A stretch of 64,000 bases of DNA from Clostridia bacterium (GTDB lineage Bacteria; Bacillota; Clostridia; Oscillospirales; Acutalibacteraceae): positions 1 to 64,000 of the forward strand of contig JAQXOB010000050.1 in assembly GCA_029098305.1 (NCBI GenBank). The letters run 5' to 3'. A program made the translations under genes and the position numbers. A model generated the notes under the pieces. That model saw only the letters and a list, made by a program, of their open reading frames with translations, did not search any database and was not told where the DNA came from. Position 1 is the first letter of the stretch. Every line of letters begins with the position of its first letter. Below are positions 50,391 to 60,008 of the stretch, piece after piece.

Positions 50391-52301
50391 ATGAAATTTT
50401 TTAAAAAGGCTGTTTCAGTTATTTTGGCGGCAGTTTTGGTTATGTCTCTGTCTGCTTTGGCAGCCAACAGTGCATTTGCACAGGAGAATTCTAACAGGGG
50501 CAATTCTACTGTCATTCATTATAGTGGAAGCTACTATGATGTTCTCGGCGGTTTAGAGGACCTTGTTAACAGGGATGATCCTAAAACTGTCATCGGTGAC
50601 TTGCGTGCATTGATAAACTATACCTCATCTACGGCAACCATTTCTAATGGTAAGACCATAAAGGGTACAGATGCTAAGCACCCAAGCTATTCAGGTACAG
50701 GAAGTAGTTCTCTTGCGGCTGTGTATAAGAAATCAGAGAGACTGGCAAATGACACAAATTCAGGATTTAGGCTCTTCTACACAAACGATTATACAACATC
50801 CAACAATTGGAACCGTGAGCACGTTTGGCCACAGTCAAAATCCGGCGGCTTGTATGGCAAAACAGGTGGTGGAAACGATCTCCACCATATTAGACCTACC
50901 TATAACGATGATAATTCTGTTCATGGTAGTTTTCCATATGGTGACGCAAAAGGTGGAGAGCCATATTATTGCAATGACAACTGTAGCAGTTATGTAGTGG
51001 CTTATATTGGCGATGATCATACTATGGAGGTTGTAGATGAATACAAGGGCGATATAGCTCGTATTTATGCCTACATGGTAACTCATTACGGAACTTTATA
51101 CAATCTCATAGATAAAGTTATGGTTGGTGGATATGATACACTTGTAAAGTGGAATGCTATTGACCCTGTTGATGATTATGAAATCAACAGAAACAATGTT
51201 GCACATGATTATCAGGGCAACCGTAACCCATATATAGATTGTCCTGATCTTATCAATGTTATTTGGGGTAAGGGTACATCCGGTGATATCGTATATGATA
51301 CAGATGATGACAATAATACCGGTACAGATAATCCATCACCTGATACCGATAACACACCAACATCTGATGCAGAGCCTGCGAACTATATTACTCTTGAAGA
51401 GGCAAAAAATACTCGTGTTGGCAAAGAGATAACCACTAGAGGTCAGGTTGCTTATATTTATGGAGATAGCACTGTTATTCTGGAAGAAGTAGACGAGAAT
51501 GGCGAAGTGCATAGCTTCCAGCTATATGATCAGTCGGGTGTTTTAGCCGGCAAATATGAGATGAATTCAGTTGTTGAGGTGTATGGTGCTGTGTCAGAGC
51601 ATCAAAGTGTTCGACAGATTAAAATGCCTTCCACTGTGAAAACTATTTCTAGAAATAACAAACCTATCCCAGCAGTAGAATGTGATTTTTACAATTTAAA
51701 GGATAACCTTTCTACAGTTGTAGTGCTAAGGGATGTAACTCTGGGTGAATATGACAGCTCAAATATTACCCTAACAGATGAGGTTGGCAATAAGCTTAAC
51801 TGCTTTAAGCCTGCAGAGTATCCTGATGGTATCAAGGCAGGAGATGTTGTAAATGTTCGTTGTGTTCCATATATTTATAGCAACACTGTTCAAGTTAGAG
51901 TCTCATCTTCTTCCGACTATTTTATCGGAGATGCTATAGATACCAGCACAGATGAAGAAGCTTACCCTGAAGAGCCTGCAACAGACTCTGATGTTACAAC
52001 AGATAGCGAATCCGATTTTGATAGCGATGCTGAGTCAGATATTGATGATGACACAGAATCTGATGTAGACACAGATGTTGATAGCGACTCTCAGAATAAA
52101 CCAACCATATCGCTGCCAGGTGATGTAAACTGTGATTCAAAGGTTGATATGGAAGATGTAGTTCTAACTCAAAAGTATATAGCAAAGCTTGTAAAAACAT
52201 TGTCTGATCTTGGCATGGTAAATGCAGATGTTAATGGCGATGGAGAGATTACTCTTGAGGATGTTGTAATGATACAAAGAATGATTGCAAAAATAGGCTA
52301 A
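50391..52301 (+). CDS. Secreted endonuclease I-type nuclease with OB-like domain and dockerin
   Basis: The 636-residue protein has a signal peptide (about 1-30) and an endonuclease I domain (about 110-300). The His-Me finger motif is NREHVWPQS (about 141-149) and the metal-binding segment is DLHHIRPT (about 163-170). An OB-fold-like domain (about 335-510; TLEEAKNTRVGKEITTRGQV) follows, as in YhcR-type nucleases, and then an Asp/Ser/Glu-rich linker. A dockerin closes the protein (about 575-636; GDVNCDSKVDMEDV and ADVNGDGEITLEDV). It should digest DNA or RNA while held on a cohesin scaffold. AAGGAGA precedes the ATG. Confidence 0.93.
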   Translation: MKFFKKAVSVILAAVLVMSLSALAANSAFAQENSNRGNSTVIHYSGSYYDVLGGLEDLVNRDDPKTVIGDLRALINYTSSTATISNGKTIKGTDAKHPSYSGTGSSSLAAVYKKSERLANDTNSGFRLFYTNDYTTSNNWNREHVWPQSKSGGLYGKTGGGNDLHHIRPTYNDDNSVHGSFPYGDAKGGEPYYCNDNCSSYVVAYIGDDHTMEVVDEYKGDIARIYAYMVTHYGTLYNLIDKVMVGGYDTLVKWNAIDPVDDYEINRNNVAHDYQGNRNPYIDCPDLINVIWGKGTSGDIVYDTDDDNNTGTDNPSPDTDNTPTSDAEPANYITLEEAKNTRVGKEITTRGQVAYIYGDSTVILEEVDENGEVHSFQLYDQSGVLAGKYEMNSVVEVYGAVSEHQSVRQIKMPSTVKTISRNNKPIPAVECDFYNLKDNLSTVVVLRDVTLGEYDSSNITLTDEVGNKLNCFKPAEYPDGIKAGDVVNVRCVPYIYSNTVQVRVSSSSDYFIGDAIDTSTDEEAYPEEPATDSDVTTDSESDFDSDAESDIDDDTESDVDTDVDSDSQNKPTISLPGDVNCDSKVDMEDVVLTQKYIAKLVKTLSDLGMVNADVNGDGEITLEDVVMIQRMIAKIG

Positions 52302-52318
52302 TTGATATTTATAAAAAA

Positions 52319-52357
52319 TGGCGGCTGAGGGTTTTCCTTTCAGTCGCTGTTCTTTTA
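52319..52357 (+). terminator. Terminator after the first dockerin nuclease
   Basis: GCGGCTGAGGG pairs with CTTTCAGTCGC through G-U pairs, followed by TTCTTTTA. Confidence 0.75.
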
Positions 52358-52384
52358 ATAATCCAGTGTGAAAGGATATTATAA

Positions 52385-53029
52385 ATGAAGATTATAAAAA
52401 AAGAAGAATGGAACAGAAGCGAAATATATAATTTTTTCTCAACAATATCACATCCATTTTATATGACTACATTTACCGTAGATATTACAAAACTTTATAA
52501 CTTTGTAAAAGAAAATAAGCTATCTTTTTATTATTCTATGGTTTATATCTGCACAAAGGCTATAAATGAAGTAGAAGCTTTTCATTATGGTGCCAAGAAT
52601 GGCAAGATAATATATTATAAAGAAAGACTTCCAAGCTTCACTGATATGCATAAGGACAGTGAAAATTTTCATATTGTTACTATGCTAAGCTGTGGTAATG
52701 ATATCAGATCATTTTGCCATGATGCCGCCCAAAAGAGTAAAAATCAAAATCGTTTTATCGCTATGGAAGAAGAAGGAGATAATCTGATATATATATCCTC
52801 ATTACCTTGGATAGAACTAACAGCACTTACAAATGAACGTGATATGAGTACTAATGATGCACTTGATGATTCTATACCAAGAATTGCATGGGGTAAATAT
52901 ACAAAACAATGCGAAAGCATAAAGCTAAATATTTCATTAGAAGTTAATCACAAATTTATTGATGGAATACATATTGGCAAATTTGCAGAAAAGCTTGAAA
53001 AACTAATAGAAAGTTTAAACGCCTTATAA
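52385..53029 (+). CDS. Chloramphenicol acetyltransferase-family protein
   Basis: The 214-residue protein is of the trimeric CAT family. The catalytic motif reads EVNHKFIDGIH near residue 186, retaining the HxxxDG core (the usual form is HHAVCDG). The N-terminal WNRSEIYNFF and YMTTFTVDITK segments are also family-like. It may acetylate chloramphenicol or another small molecule. Resistance cannot be claimed from sequence. A terminator with CTCCTCA/TGAGGAG follows. Confidence 0.85.
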   Translation: MKIIKKEEWNRSEIYNFFSTISHPFYMTTFTVDITKLYNFVKENKLSFYYSMVYICTKAINEVEAFHYGAKNGKIIYYKERLPSFTDMHKDSENFHIVTMLSCGNDIRSFCHDAAQKSKNQNRFIAMEEEGDNLIYISSLPWIELTALTNERDMSTNDALDDSIPRIAWGKYTKQCESIKLNISLEVNHKFIDGIHIGKFAEKLEKLIESLNAL

Positions 53030-53088
53030 ATAATCCATATGTTGATTTTTATAAGCGTAATGTCATATAAATTATATTAAAAATACAT

Positions 53089-53141
53089 TTCTCCTCAAGT
53101 TTGCAGCACATTGTGCAGGGCAATATGAGGAGAATTTTTTT
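53089..53141 (+). terminator. Terminator after the CAT-like gene
   Basis: TTCTCCTCA (53089-53097) pairs with TGAGGAGAA (53126-53134), and inner GCACA/TGTGC extends it, followed by a T-run. The rest of the 300-base gap holds the next promoter. Confidence 0.85.
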
Positions 53142-53267
53142 AAAAAAATCCTGTCTTTTTTTATGTTAAAGTTATTGTGTTTTTATCATGTATCTTAGAG
53201 CGAATTACATTTTATTGTCCTAATTGTTTTTGTGCTACAAAATATACAAAAAAGTTCTTATTCGTTA

Positions 53268-53296
53268 TTGAAAAAAAAATCGTTTTATAATATAAT
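53268..53296 (+). promoter_or_regulatory. Promoter of the MORN-repeat gene
   Basis: TTGAAA and TATAAT are separated by 17 bases, 34 bases before the start. Confidence 0.75.
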
Positions 53297-53329
53297 TAAT
53301 CTGTATAGAAACATAGAGGGGCTGATGCC

Positions 53330-56300
53330 ATGAATGAACAATATATCAAAACTTTTGATCGAACCAAAACCCACATATTGCTTGTATCGGTAACACCATT
53401 TGACATTGAGAGACCAAATTCTAATGTTCTTGCAAATGTGCGTAAGCAATATTATGAAAAGGGATATGTTCCACAAGGCAAGGTTACAGAGGCTTGGGGA
53501 GGCTCAACGTGCAAATATCTCTATAGCCTTTCAAAAAACCTACCCCTAAGATGGAGAAAATATGAGAATAGTGTACTTGTAGAGTCTGTAAATATCTCTA
53601 GCGATCACTATTTTATTGAAACCATAAACTCTGTTGACTTTTTTGCGCAGAAAAAGACATACTTTTCCAGAGAACATGATTGGATGAAAACAGAGTATTT
53701 TTCATGGGATCAGGTTGGTCCTGCAAAGACAATAAAATGTCATCTATCATCAAACAATATCAACCTGCTTTTAATAGAAAAGGGAGTAGAAACTATACTA
53801 TATCCTTGTCTTATGCCCGACAGCGAGCTGGAAATGAAAAAAATGAGAGATATAGCTCATGTCCCCGAAATATCTGCACACACCACAGATGGTTATTTCT
53901 ATTATGCACCGTATGAAGAAGCTATTAATTGGGGCAGAACTCTGCTAAAATTGAAGTCAGAATTTAGAAGTGAACCGGAAAATTATGACGAGAATGTAGA
54001 TCGTGAAAATGGATTTTATGTTGATCTTGACGCAGTGGAAAACCTAAGCGGAGAGTATAAAATAAACATTCCTATGAACGCAGGAGAATTAGCTGCAAAG
54101 TTTGATGAGGAATATGAGAGTGTAGATATAGGTCGTGTAAAACCTAAAAATTATAGTAATTATGAGACTCCTCGTATCGTTGCAAAGAACAGAACCGAGG
54201 AAAACACCACAAACGATGTAAATGTTTCTAATGATTATTATAGTGATATGTTCAACGATGTTTATGATAACTCTGATGAGTTTACTTCTGATTATGATAA
54301 TTACGGTATGAACTATGAAGATGTGCCTGAGTATGACAATTATGATATGAACTATGAAGACGTGCAAAACTATGATAATCAAGGTATGAGCTATGAAGAT
54401 GCGCCTGAGTATGACAATCAAGGCATGAGCCATGAAGACGTTCAAGAGTATGACAATCAAGGCATGAGCTATGAAGACGTGCAAGATTATGATAATCAAG
54501 GCATGAATTATGAAGGCGTGCAAGAGTATGACAACAGCGAGCAGTTTGCCCATGATGATGCAGATCACTTATACGATGAGCAATACTTGAACAGTGAAAA
54601 TGTTCAAATGCCAGAGTATGGTATGATAGACACTGAGGGTGACTATCTTGATGATTTGTTATATCAGGAAGAACCTTATAATAATACCGATATGCCTATG
54701 GTGAGTGATTATTATGATCAATCTGATGCAGATGATTATCAGATTGAAGAAATACCTCATGAGGATCTAGCTCAGCATAGTGCAGAGGTTGATAACATAG
54801 TCGATGATTTTGATTTGTTGGGTAATAGGATAGAGGACAACCCAACTGAATATGCTGAAACAGAAAGCAATATTGACACACAAGACAATCTATTTGAAGA
54901 TGGCGTATGGAATGACAATATTGATACCAATGCTGATGATATGTTTGATCAACTCATGCAAGATGTAGGTATGCCATATGATAATGTGACTGATGATAGT
55001 CAACAATTCGTTGTTCCTGAAAATATTGGCGAAACGATAGATGAAGCAAGTGCCGAAACATCTCAATATGAATTTACCGAAGAGCAAAGTCTGCCACAAC
55101 AGCCTGAGCCGGAGCTTGATAATAATACAGGATACATGGTGGACAAGATTATATCTGTTTCTCCTTCAAAGACCTATTACTATATAGGTGATCTTAATCA
55201 GGGTAAAAGAGATGGCTTTGGAAGAACCTTTATGGAATCGGGCAGAACAGCCTATGAGGGTGAATATAAAGATGATAAGCGTGACGGATTTGGCGTGTAC
55301 TATTACAAATCCGGCAAGCTATGCCACATGGGTAGCTGGAAGAAAAATAAACGTAATGGTTTTGGTGTGGCACTCAACGGTACTCATGATCAGATGCGCA
55401 TAGGAAGATGGGAAAACAACGAGCTTGTAGGTATGGAAACTGTGTTTGATGCAGATGGCAATATGCTTTTTGCCGGCTATAGGGAAGACGGAATCAAGAA
55501 TGGCGCAGGACTGACAGTTACATCTGACGGTGGCTTTGAGCTTTGTAGATACAAAGACGATGTTGCTATGGAAACAAGCGCAGTTTTTGACCGAAATGGC
55601 AAGCTTGTATATAATGGTGCAATCAAGAACGGAGAGAAAAACGGATTTGGTATCTCTTTCAGAGATGACGGAACAATAGAATATAGCGGAATGTGGAAAA
55701 ACGGAATCTATCACGGTGAGGGTAGACTATGCAGAGAAAACGGAGAAGTGATAGAGGGTACCTTCGATAACGGAAAATCCTCCGGATTTTGCAGATGCAT
55801 AAGCTCAACCGGCGAGCCTTACTATATAGGTGAACTAAAAGATGGAGTCAAACACGGAAAAGGCAGATTGTATGAGAACGGTGTGCTGATCTACGATGGA
55901 GAGTTTGAAAACGATATCAAAAATGGAACAGGAAACCTTTATAAAAATGGAGAATTGATATATAGCGGAGAACTCAAAAACGGAATCAGAAGTGGCTTTG
56001 GCACACAGGTAGCTATAGATTTTGTCTACACAGGCTTATGGAAAAACGATGCTTATAACGGTATAGGATTATACTTAAAGAGCAATAAAGAAGGCTACGT
56101 GGGTAATTTCACAGGAGGTAAGCCCGACGGAAGAGTAAATCTTATCCAAAACGGAATAGTTTTCGCTGAGTGTATATTTAAAAACGATGCTTGTGTGTTT
56201 ATGAAGCGATATTCTAATGACGGTAAGTCACTTGTGTACGAAGGTTCTGTGCGTGATGGCGTGCCTAATGGTATGGGCAGAGAATACAACGAATTTGGTG

Positions 56301-56449
56301 AAGTTGTATTTGAAGGACTATACAAATTAGGCAAACCTTATAAGAATGCTAAGATTATAATAAGGGAAATTGAGCCGTTGCCGGAGTGCGAAATGCTGGC
56401 AAATACAGACTACGAATTATACCGTTACCCAAATGCTATTAATAAATGA
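53330..56449 (+). CDS. Large MORN-repeat protein with Asp/Tyr-rich repeat region
   Basis: The 1039-residue protein has no signal peptide or membrane helix, so it is probably cytoplasmic. Residues 1-230 form a domain that I do not recognise. Residues 322-399 are six copies of a 13-residue repeat of the type YDNQGMSYEDVQE, followed by an acidic, Asp/Tyr/Glu-rich region to about 600. From about 615 to 1015 come some 16 MORN repeats (for example IGDLNQGKRDGFGRTF, EGEYKDDKRDGFGVYY, SGELKNGIRSGFG). In eukaryotes MORN repeats bind lipids or proteins and scaffold membranes. Bacterial roles are mostly unknown. It has its own promoter and terminator. Confidence 0.88.
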   Translation: MNEQYIKTFDRTKTHILLVSVTPFDIERPNSNVLANVRKQYYEKGYVPQGKVTEAWGGSTCKYLYSLSKNLPLRWRKYENSVLVESVNISSDHYFIETINSVDFFAQKKTYFSREHDWMKTEYFSWDQVGPAKTIKCHLSSNNINLLLIEKGVETILYPCLMPDSELEMKKMRDIAHVPEISAHTTDGYFYYAPYEEAINWGRTLLKLKSEFRSEPENYDENVDRENGFYVDLDAVENLSGEYKINIPMNAGELAAKFDEEYESVDIGRVKPKNYSNYETPRIVAKNRTEENTTNDVNVSNDYYSDMFNDVYDNSDEFTSDYDNYGMNYEDVPEYDNYDMNYEDVQNYDNQGMSYEDAPEYDNQGMSHEDVQEYDNQGMSYEDVQDYDNQGMNYEGVQEYDNSEQFAHDDADHLYDEQYLNSENVQMPEYGMIDTEGDYLDDLLYQEEPYNNTDMPMVSDYYDQSDADDYQIEEIPHEDLAQHSAEVDNIVDDFDLLGNRIEDNPTEYAETESNIDTQDNLFEDGVWNDNIDTNADDMFDQLMQDVGMPYDNVTDDSQQFVVPENIGETIDEASAETSQYEFTEEQSLPQQPEPELDNNTGYMVDKIISVSPSKTYYYIGDLNQGKRDGFGRTFMESGRTAYEGEYKDDKRDGFGVYYYKSGKLCHMGSWKKNKRNGFGVALNGTHDQMRIGRWENNELVGMETVFDADGNMLFAGYREDGIKNGAGLTVTSDGGFELCRYKDDVAMETSAVFDRNGKLVYNGAIKNGEKNGFGISFRDDGTIEYSGMWKNGIYHGEGRLCRENGEVIEGTFDNGKSSGFCRCISSTGEPYYIGELKDGVKHGKGRLYENGVLIYDGEFENDIKNGTGNLYKNGELIYSGELKNGIRSGFGTQVAIDFVYTGLWKNDAYNGIGLYLKSNKEGYVGNFTGGKPDGRVNLIQNGIVFAECIFKNDACVFMKRYSNDGKSLVYEGSVRDGVPNGMGREYNEFGEVVFEGLYKLGKPYKNAKIIIREIEPLPECEMLANTDYELYRYPNAINK
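54293..54526 (+). repeat. 39-bp in-frame minisatellite in the MORN gene
   Basis: Six tandem 39-bp units encode YDNxxMxxExxxx repeats. Copies differ at a few codons. The opposite strand has a long open frame only because of this composition. Confidence 0.92.
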
Positions 56450-56464
56450 TTAATAAAAAGTAAG

Positions 56465-56502
56465 ATTGCCCGATATTTCGCTTTGTGCAAATATCGGGCA
56501 AT
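56465..56502 (+). terminator. Terminator after the MORN gene
   Basis: ATTGCCCGATATTT (56465-56478) pairs with AAATATCGGGCAAT (56489-56502). The T-run is weak. The GCCCGATAT core recurs in the terminator at 58225-58264. Confidence 0.75.
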
Positions 56503-56548
56503 TATGCTATTATCAGGTTGAGTATTTAGATAAGGAGAAGGAAATATT

Positions 56549-58219
56549 ATGAGGCTACAACAATGTATAAGCATTGCTATATTCATTTCTGTGGTTCTTC
56601 AGATTGGCATAGTTGCCTCATATGCTGATGAAAAATATGATTTTGTCAGCATTGAGAGCGGATGTTATTATATCAAAAATATAAATACAGGTCTTTATCT
56701 CACAGTAGATATGGGCGATGACAACAATCAGCAAAATGTATCTGTAAGCGAAAAAACCGAAGATGATAGTCAAAGGTTTATGCTATATGATGCGCCGGAG
56801 GGTATATATTTGCGTCCTGAATCGAGTTCTAAGAGCGGTAGGGTGCTAAATGCAGATGCAGACAATGTGAAAAGCGGAAATAATGTAAATATTTTTAATT
56901 TTTTTGCTGAAAACACAATGATGTGGAAATTAAGCAAGCAAGGAAACGCTTTTATCATACATAACTCAAATAATACTGATTGCTTTGTGACTGTTAATGA
57001 AAATGGCAATGCAAAAATGACCGATAAAGTGAACGGTGAAAATATATTGTGGAGCTTTGAAAGAACAACAGGAAAAGAGACACTGACACCGTACACTACA
57101 CTTGATGTGGTAAACGATACAAATGCTATTATTAACGCAACCGCTTTTAATCCGAATAATAAAGAAATCACAGAGATGGGATTTGTACTATTTGACAAAG
57201 ACAAAAATAAAATTAAAGGATACAGCGAAAAAAACAGCACGTATGATTCATTTGTTTCGCTTTGCTATGACACACAAAAAACGCTAGATATGTTGCTATC
57301 GCCGGACACCACATATATGTATTCGTTCTATGTAGTGATAGATGGTATAAAAATTACAACAAAGAAAACATCATTTAAAACAGAGAGAAGCTATACTCCA
57401 ATATTTGCATATGGTATAGATGTGTCTAGCTGGCAGGGAAGTGTGGATTGGGAAAAGGTGGCTTCCGGCGGTGTAGATTTTGCGATACTTCGTGCAGGAT
57501 TTACCGACGGCGTGGATAACCGATTTGAAGAATATTATGCAAAAGCCCGCAAAGCAGGACTTGATCTGGGTTGCTATTTTTATACATATGCTGTTAGTGC
57601 CGAAGAGGCGAAAAAAGATGCCAATAATCTAATAAAACTAATTAAAGACAAAAAATTTGAGTACCCCGTGTATATAGATATAGAAGATGCAAATCAGCAA
57701 AAGCTCGATAATGAGGTTCGCACGGAGATTTGCACTACCTTTATGAAGACTCTGACAGATGCAGGTTTTTTGGCGGGCACATATTCGTCGCTATATTGGT
57801 ATAACCATATGTTAGATAAGGATAGAATTGACGAGAACGGTGAAATCTGGATGGCTCATTGGACAGAAAGCAACAAAACCACAGACACCTATTATGGCTT
57901 ATGGCAATACACCTCAAAAGGAAAAATCCCCGGAATATCCGGCAATGTTGATTTGGATGTTTCTTTCGTGAATTATCCTGATCTGATAAAATCACTTGGA
58001 AAAAACGGCTATGATAAATTACTGTGTGGTGATATTGATTCAGATGAAAAGGTGACTATGCTGGATGTCGTGTTATTGCAAAGAATTATAGCTTGTCTTA
58101 GCGAAATGCCATTAAAAAACAGTGATATGTTTTATTGTTGCGATGTAGATAAAGATGGCAGGATAAAAATGTCTGATGTTACATCTATGCAACTTATAGT
58201 GGCAGGTCTTATAGAATAA
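56549..58219 (+). CDS. Secreted GH25 lysozyme with ricin-like domain and dockerin
   Basis: The 556-residue protein has a signal peptide (about 1-26). A ricin-type beta-trefoil-like domain (about 34-175; SGCYYIKNINTGLYL) and a linker domain (about 185-280) follow. The GH25 muramidase (about 287-485) shows YGIDVSSWQGSVDW and YPVYIDIEDANQ, with the catalytic Asp/Glu residues. A C-terminal dockerin (about 492-556; GDIDSDEKVTMLDV and VDKDGRIKMSDV) ends it. It should cleave peptidoglycan of other bacteria or its own wall while bound to a scaffold. AAGGAGAAGG precedes the ATG. Confidence 0.93.
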   Translation: MRLQQCISIAIFISVVLQIGIVASYADEKYDFVSIESGCYYIKNINTGLYLTVDMGDDNNQQNVSVSEKTEDDSQRFMLYDAPEGIYLRPESSSKSGRVLNADADNVKSGNNVNIFNFFAENTMMWKLSKQGNAFIIHNSNNTDCFVTVNENGNAKMTDKVNGENILWSFERTTGKETLTPYTTLDVVNDTNAIINATAFNPNNKEITEMGFVLFDKDKNKIKGYSEKNSTYDSFVSLCYDTQKTLDMLLSPDTTYMYSFYVVIDGIKITTKKTSFKTERSYTPIFAYGIDVSSWQGSVDWEKVASGGVDFAILRAGFTDGVDNRFEEYYAKARKAGLDLGCYFYTYAVSAEEAKKDANNLIKLIKDKKFEYPVYIDIEDANQQKLDNEVRTEICTTFMKTLTDAGFLAGTYSSLYWYNHMLDKDRIDENGEIWMAHWTESNKTTDTYYGLWQYTSKGKIPGISGNVDLDVSFVNYPDLIKSLGKNGYDKLLCGDIDSDEKVTMLDVVLLQRIIACLSEMPLKNSDMFYCCDVDKDGRIKMSDVTSMQLIVAGLIE

Positions 58220-58224
58220 AAAAT

Positions 58225-58264
58225 ACGCCCGATATCGAGAAAAAACTTGATATCGGGCGTTAAT
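58225..58264. terminator. Bidirectional terminator between lysozyme and degV
   Basis: ACGCCCGATATC (58225-58236) pairs with GATATCGGGCGT (58249-58260) with A-rich and T-rich flanks between the convergent genes. Confidence 0.85.
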
Positions 58265-58281
58265 TTTGCAATATTTTAAGA

Positions 58282-59154
58282 TTATCTTTCTTTACCGATA
58301 AAGAAAAATGCTATTGTGCCTGGTCCTGAGTGAGATCCTATGATAGGGCCAATGTGTGTGATTATTTCGGCACGGACTCCGTATTTTTCGAAGAGCATAT
58401 CGTCTAGCTCCTTTGCATCGTCTATGCAATCGCCGTGAGAGATAAATACAGTGCCTTCTCTAGGTGTTTGTGCCAGCTCATCATATTTATCTATTATAGC
58501 TTTTAGAGATGCCTTTCTTCCTCTTACCTTCAGCATATTTATGAGATGACCTTCGTCATCCATATGAAGCACCGGCTTGATACCGAGTATGCCGCCTACA
58601 AATGCAGCACTTGCACTTATTCTGCCACCTCTTTTTAAATATACAAGATCATCCACTGTGAACCAATGGCATAAATGCATTCTGGTTTCTAATGCGTATT
58701 CCACAGCTTCATCCATACATGCTCCGGCATCACGCTTCTTTGTGAGAAGATAAAGTAGCAGACCATATCCTGCTGATGCACTTAGACTATCTACCACAGA
58801 GATTTTTACATCAGGATATTTTTCCATAATCTCTTTTGCTGCCATCGTTGCAAAATTGCAAGTAGCACTAAGTCCACTTGAAAAAGCTAGATGCAAAACA
58901 TCATGACCTTGCTTTGCTTCTTCTTCAAAAAGCTCTCTGTATATATCCACGTTTACAGCGGTAGTGCTTGGCGATTTACCATCACGCATTTTGTTATAAA
59001 ACTCAGAATAAGTCATATCACCATTTACATAGGCTTTGTCGTCTCCTTCAAAAGTAAATTCCATAGGTACAGATTTTACATTCCATTTTTCGCATAGCTC
59101 TGCTGATATATCACAAGCGCAATCTACCATTATAGTATAGTTTGATTTAGTCAT
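58282..59154 (-). CDS. DegV-family fatty-acid-binding protein
   Basis: The 290-residue protein is DegV-like: TIMVDCACDISAEL near the start, KSPSTTAVNVDIY, FSSGLSATCNFA and VYLKRGGRISASAAFVGGILGIKP. DegV proteins bind fatty acids and hand them to the FakA kinase. FakA is not in this window. The ATG at 59154 is preceded by AAAGGA with 11-base spacing, and the 8-codon upstream extension overlaps that site. Confidence 0.93.
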   Translation of the reverse strand: MTKSNYTIMVDCACDISAELCEKWNVKSVPMEFTFEGDDKAYVNGDMTYSEFYNKMRDGKSPSTTAVNVDIYRELFEEEAKQGHDVLHLAFSSGLSATCNFATMAAKEIMEKYPDVKISVVDSLSASAGYGLLLYLLTKKRDAGACMDEAVEYALETRMHLCHWFTVDDLVYLKRGGRISASAAFVGGILGIKPVLHMDDEGHLINMLKVRGRKASLKAIIDKYDELAQTPREGTVFISHGDCIDDAKELDDMLFEKYGVRAEIITHIGPIIGSHSGPGTIAFFFIGKER

Positions 59155-59206
59155 TTTTATATCAATCCTTTCTCTCAAATATCATTATATCAACACTTTA
59201 TTATAA

Positions 59207-59236
59207 ATTATAACACTATTTAGCAATATTTTTCAA
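59207..59236 (-). promoter_or_regulatory. Promoter of degV
   Basis: On the minus strand, TTGAAA and TATAAT are separated by 18 bases, about 53 bases before the ATG. Confidence 0.6.
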
Positions 59237-59335
59237 CTGACTTTTTAAAAAAACAATTATAGATTAATTTTATACATCATTAATAGTTATTATTTTATTA
59301 TGTAGTAAAATTAGCATAATTTTAACAAATATTTA

Positions 59336-59364
59336 TTGATTTATATTATGTGTTATGCTATAAT
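59336..59364 (+). promoter_or_regulatory. Promoter of the HAD phosphatase-ruvX operon
   Basis: TTGATT and TATAAT are separated by 17 bases, about 69 bases before the start at 59433. It diverges from the degV promoter. Confidence 0.65.
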
Positions 59365-59432
59365 AATAGAAAATCGATTTAGTGTTGTGTTTTACAACAA
59401 ATATCGTATAAATTTGAGGTGCTTCCGGGTTT

Positions 59433-59984
59433 ATGAATGTTTATGATTTTGACAAAACGATATACAATGGCGACAGCACCTTTCACTTTTATCTTTTTTG
59501 TTTGAAAAGGCATAAGATAATATTAAAGTTGACACCAAGGCTTGCAAAGAAATTTTTTCTTTTTAGGATAAAGAAGATTACAAAAACTGAGTTTAAAGAA
59601 AGTATGTATGAGTTTCTGAAATATATAGATTTAGACATTGATTTGCCGGAATTTTGGGATTCACACATAAAAAATATAAAAAAATGGTATCTGCAAAAAC
59701 AGCGTGAAGATGATGTTATTATAAGTGCATCTCCCGAATTTTTATTGGAACCTGCTTGCAATAAATTGCAAATCAAAAACCTAATGGCATCCAGAGTTGA
59801 TCCACACACAGGAAAGTATACAGGTGTGAATTGCAGTGGAGAAGAAAAAGTGAGACGATATCGTGAAGTGTTCGGAGATGAAAAGATAGACGAGTTTTAT
59901 TCTGATTCTGAGTCAGATATGCCATTAGTGAGAATTTCTGAATTTTCTCAAAAGGTCAAAGGCGAGAGGCTTTGTAGCTGGTAA
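59433..59984 (+). CDS. HAD-IB-type phosphatase
   Basis: The 183-residue HAD hydrolase has the nucleophile motif VYDFDKTIYNGDS (3-15), IISASPEFL (motif II) and FYSDSESDMPLV (metal-binding motif). This is the PSPase-like IB subgroup (SerB-related); typical substrates are phosphoserine or other small phosphates, but the exact one is unknown. It starts an operon with ruvX 24 bases downstream. Confidence 0.85.
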   Translation: MNVYDFDKTIYNGDSTFHFYLFCLKRHKIILKLTPRLAKKFFLFRIKKITKTEFKESMYEFLKYIDLDIDLPEFWDSHIKNIKKWYLQKQREDDVIISASPEFLLEPACNKLQIKNLMASRVDPHTGKYTGVNCSGEEKVRRYREVFGDEKIDEFYSDSESDMPLVRISEFSQKVKGERLCSW

Positions 59985-60008
59985 TTGAAAAAATAAGAGG
60001 TACATCGA

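Noticed and set aside
52385..53029. Claim of chloramphenicol resistance
   Set aside because: Only family membership and the HxxxDG core can be read; activity and substrate cannot.
54089..54568. Open frame of 159 codons opposite the MORN repeat region
   Set aside because: Ile/Val/His low-complexity shadow of the 39-bp repeat; no start signals.
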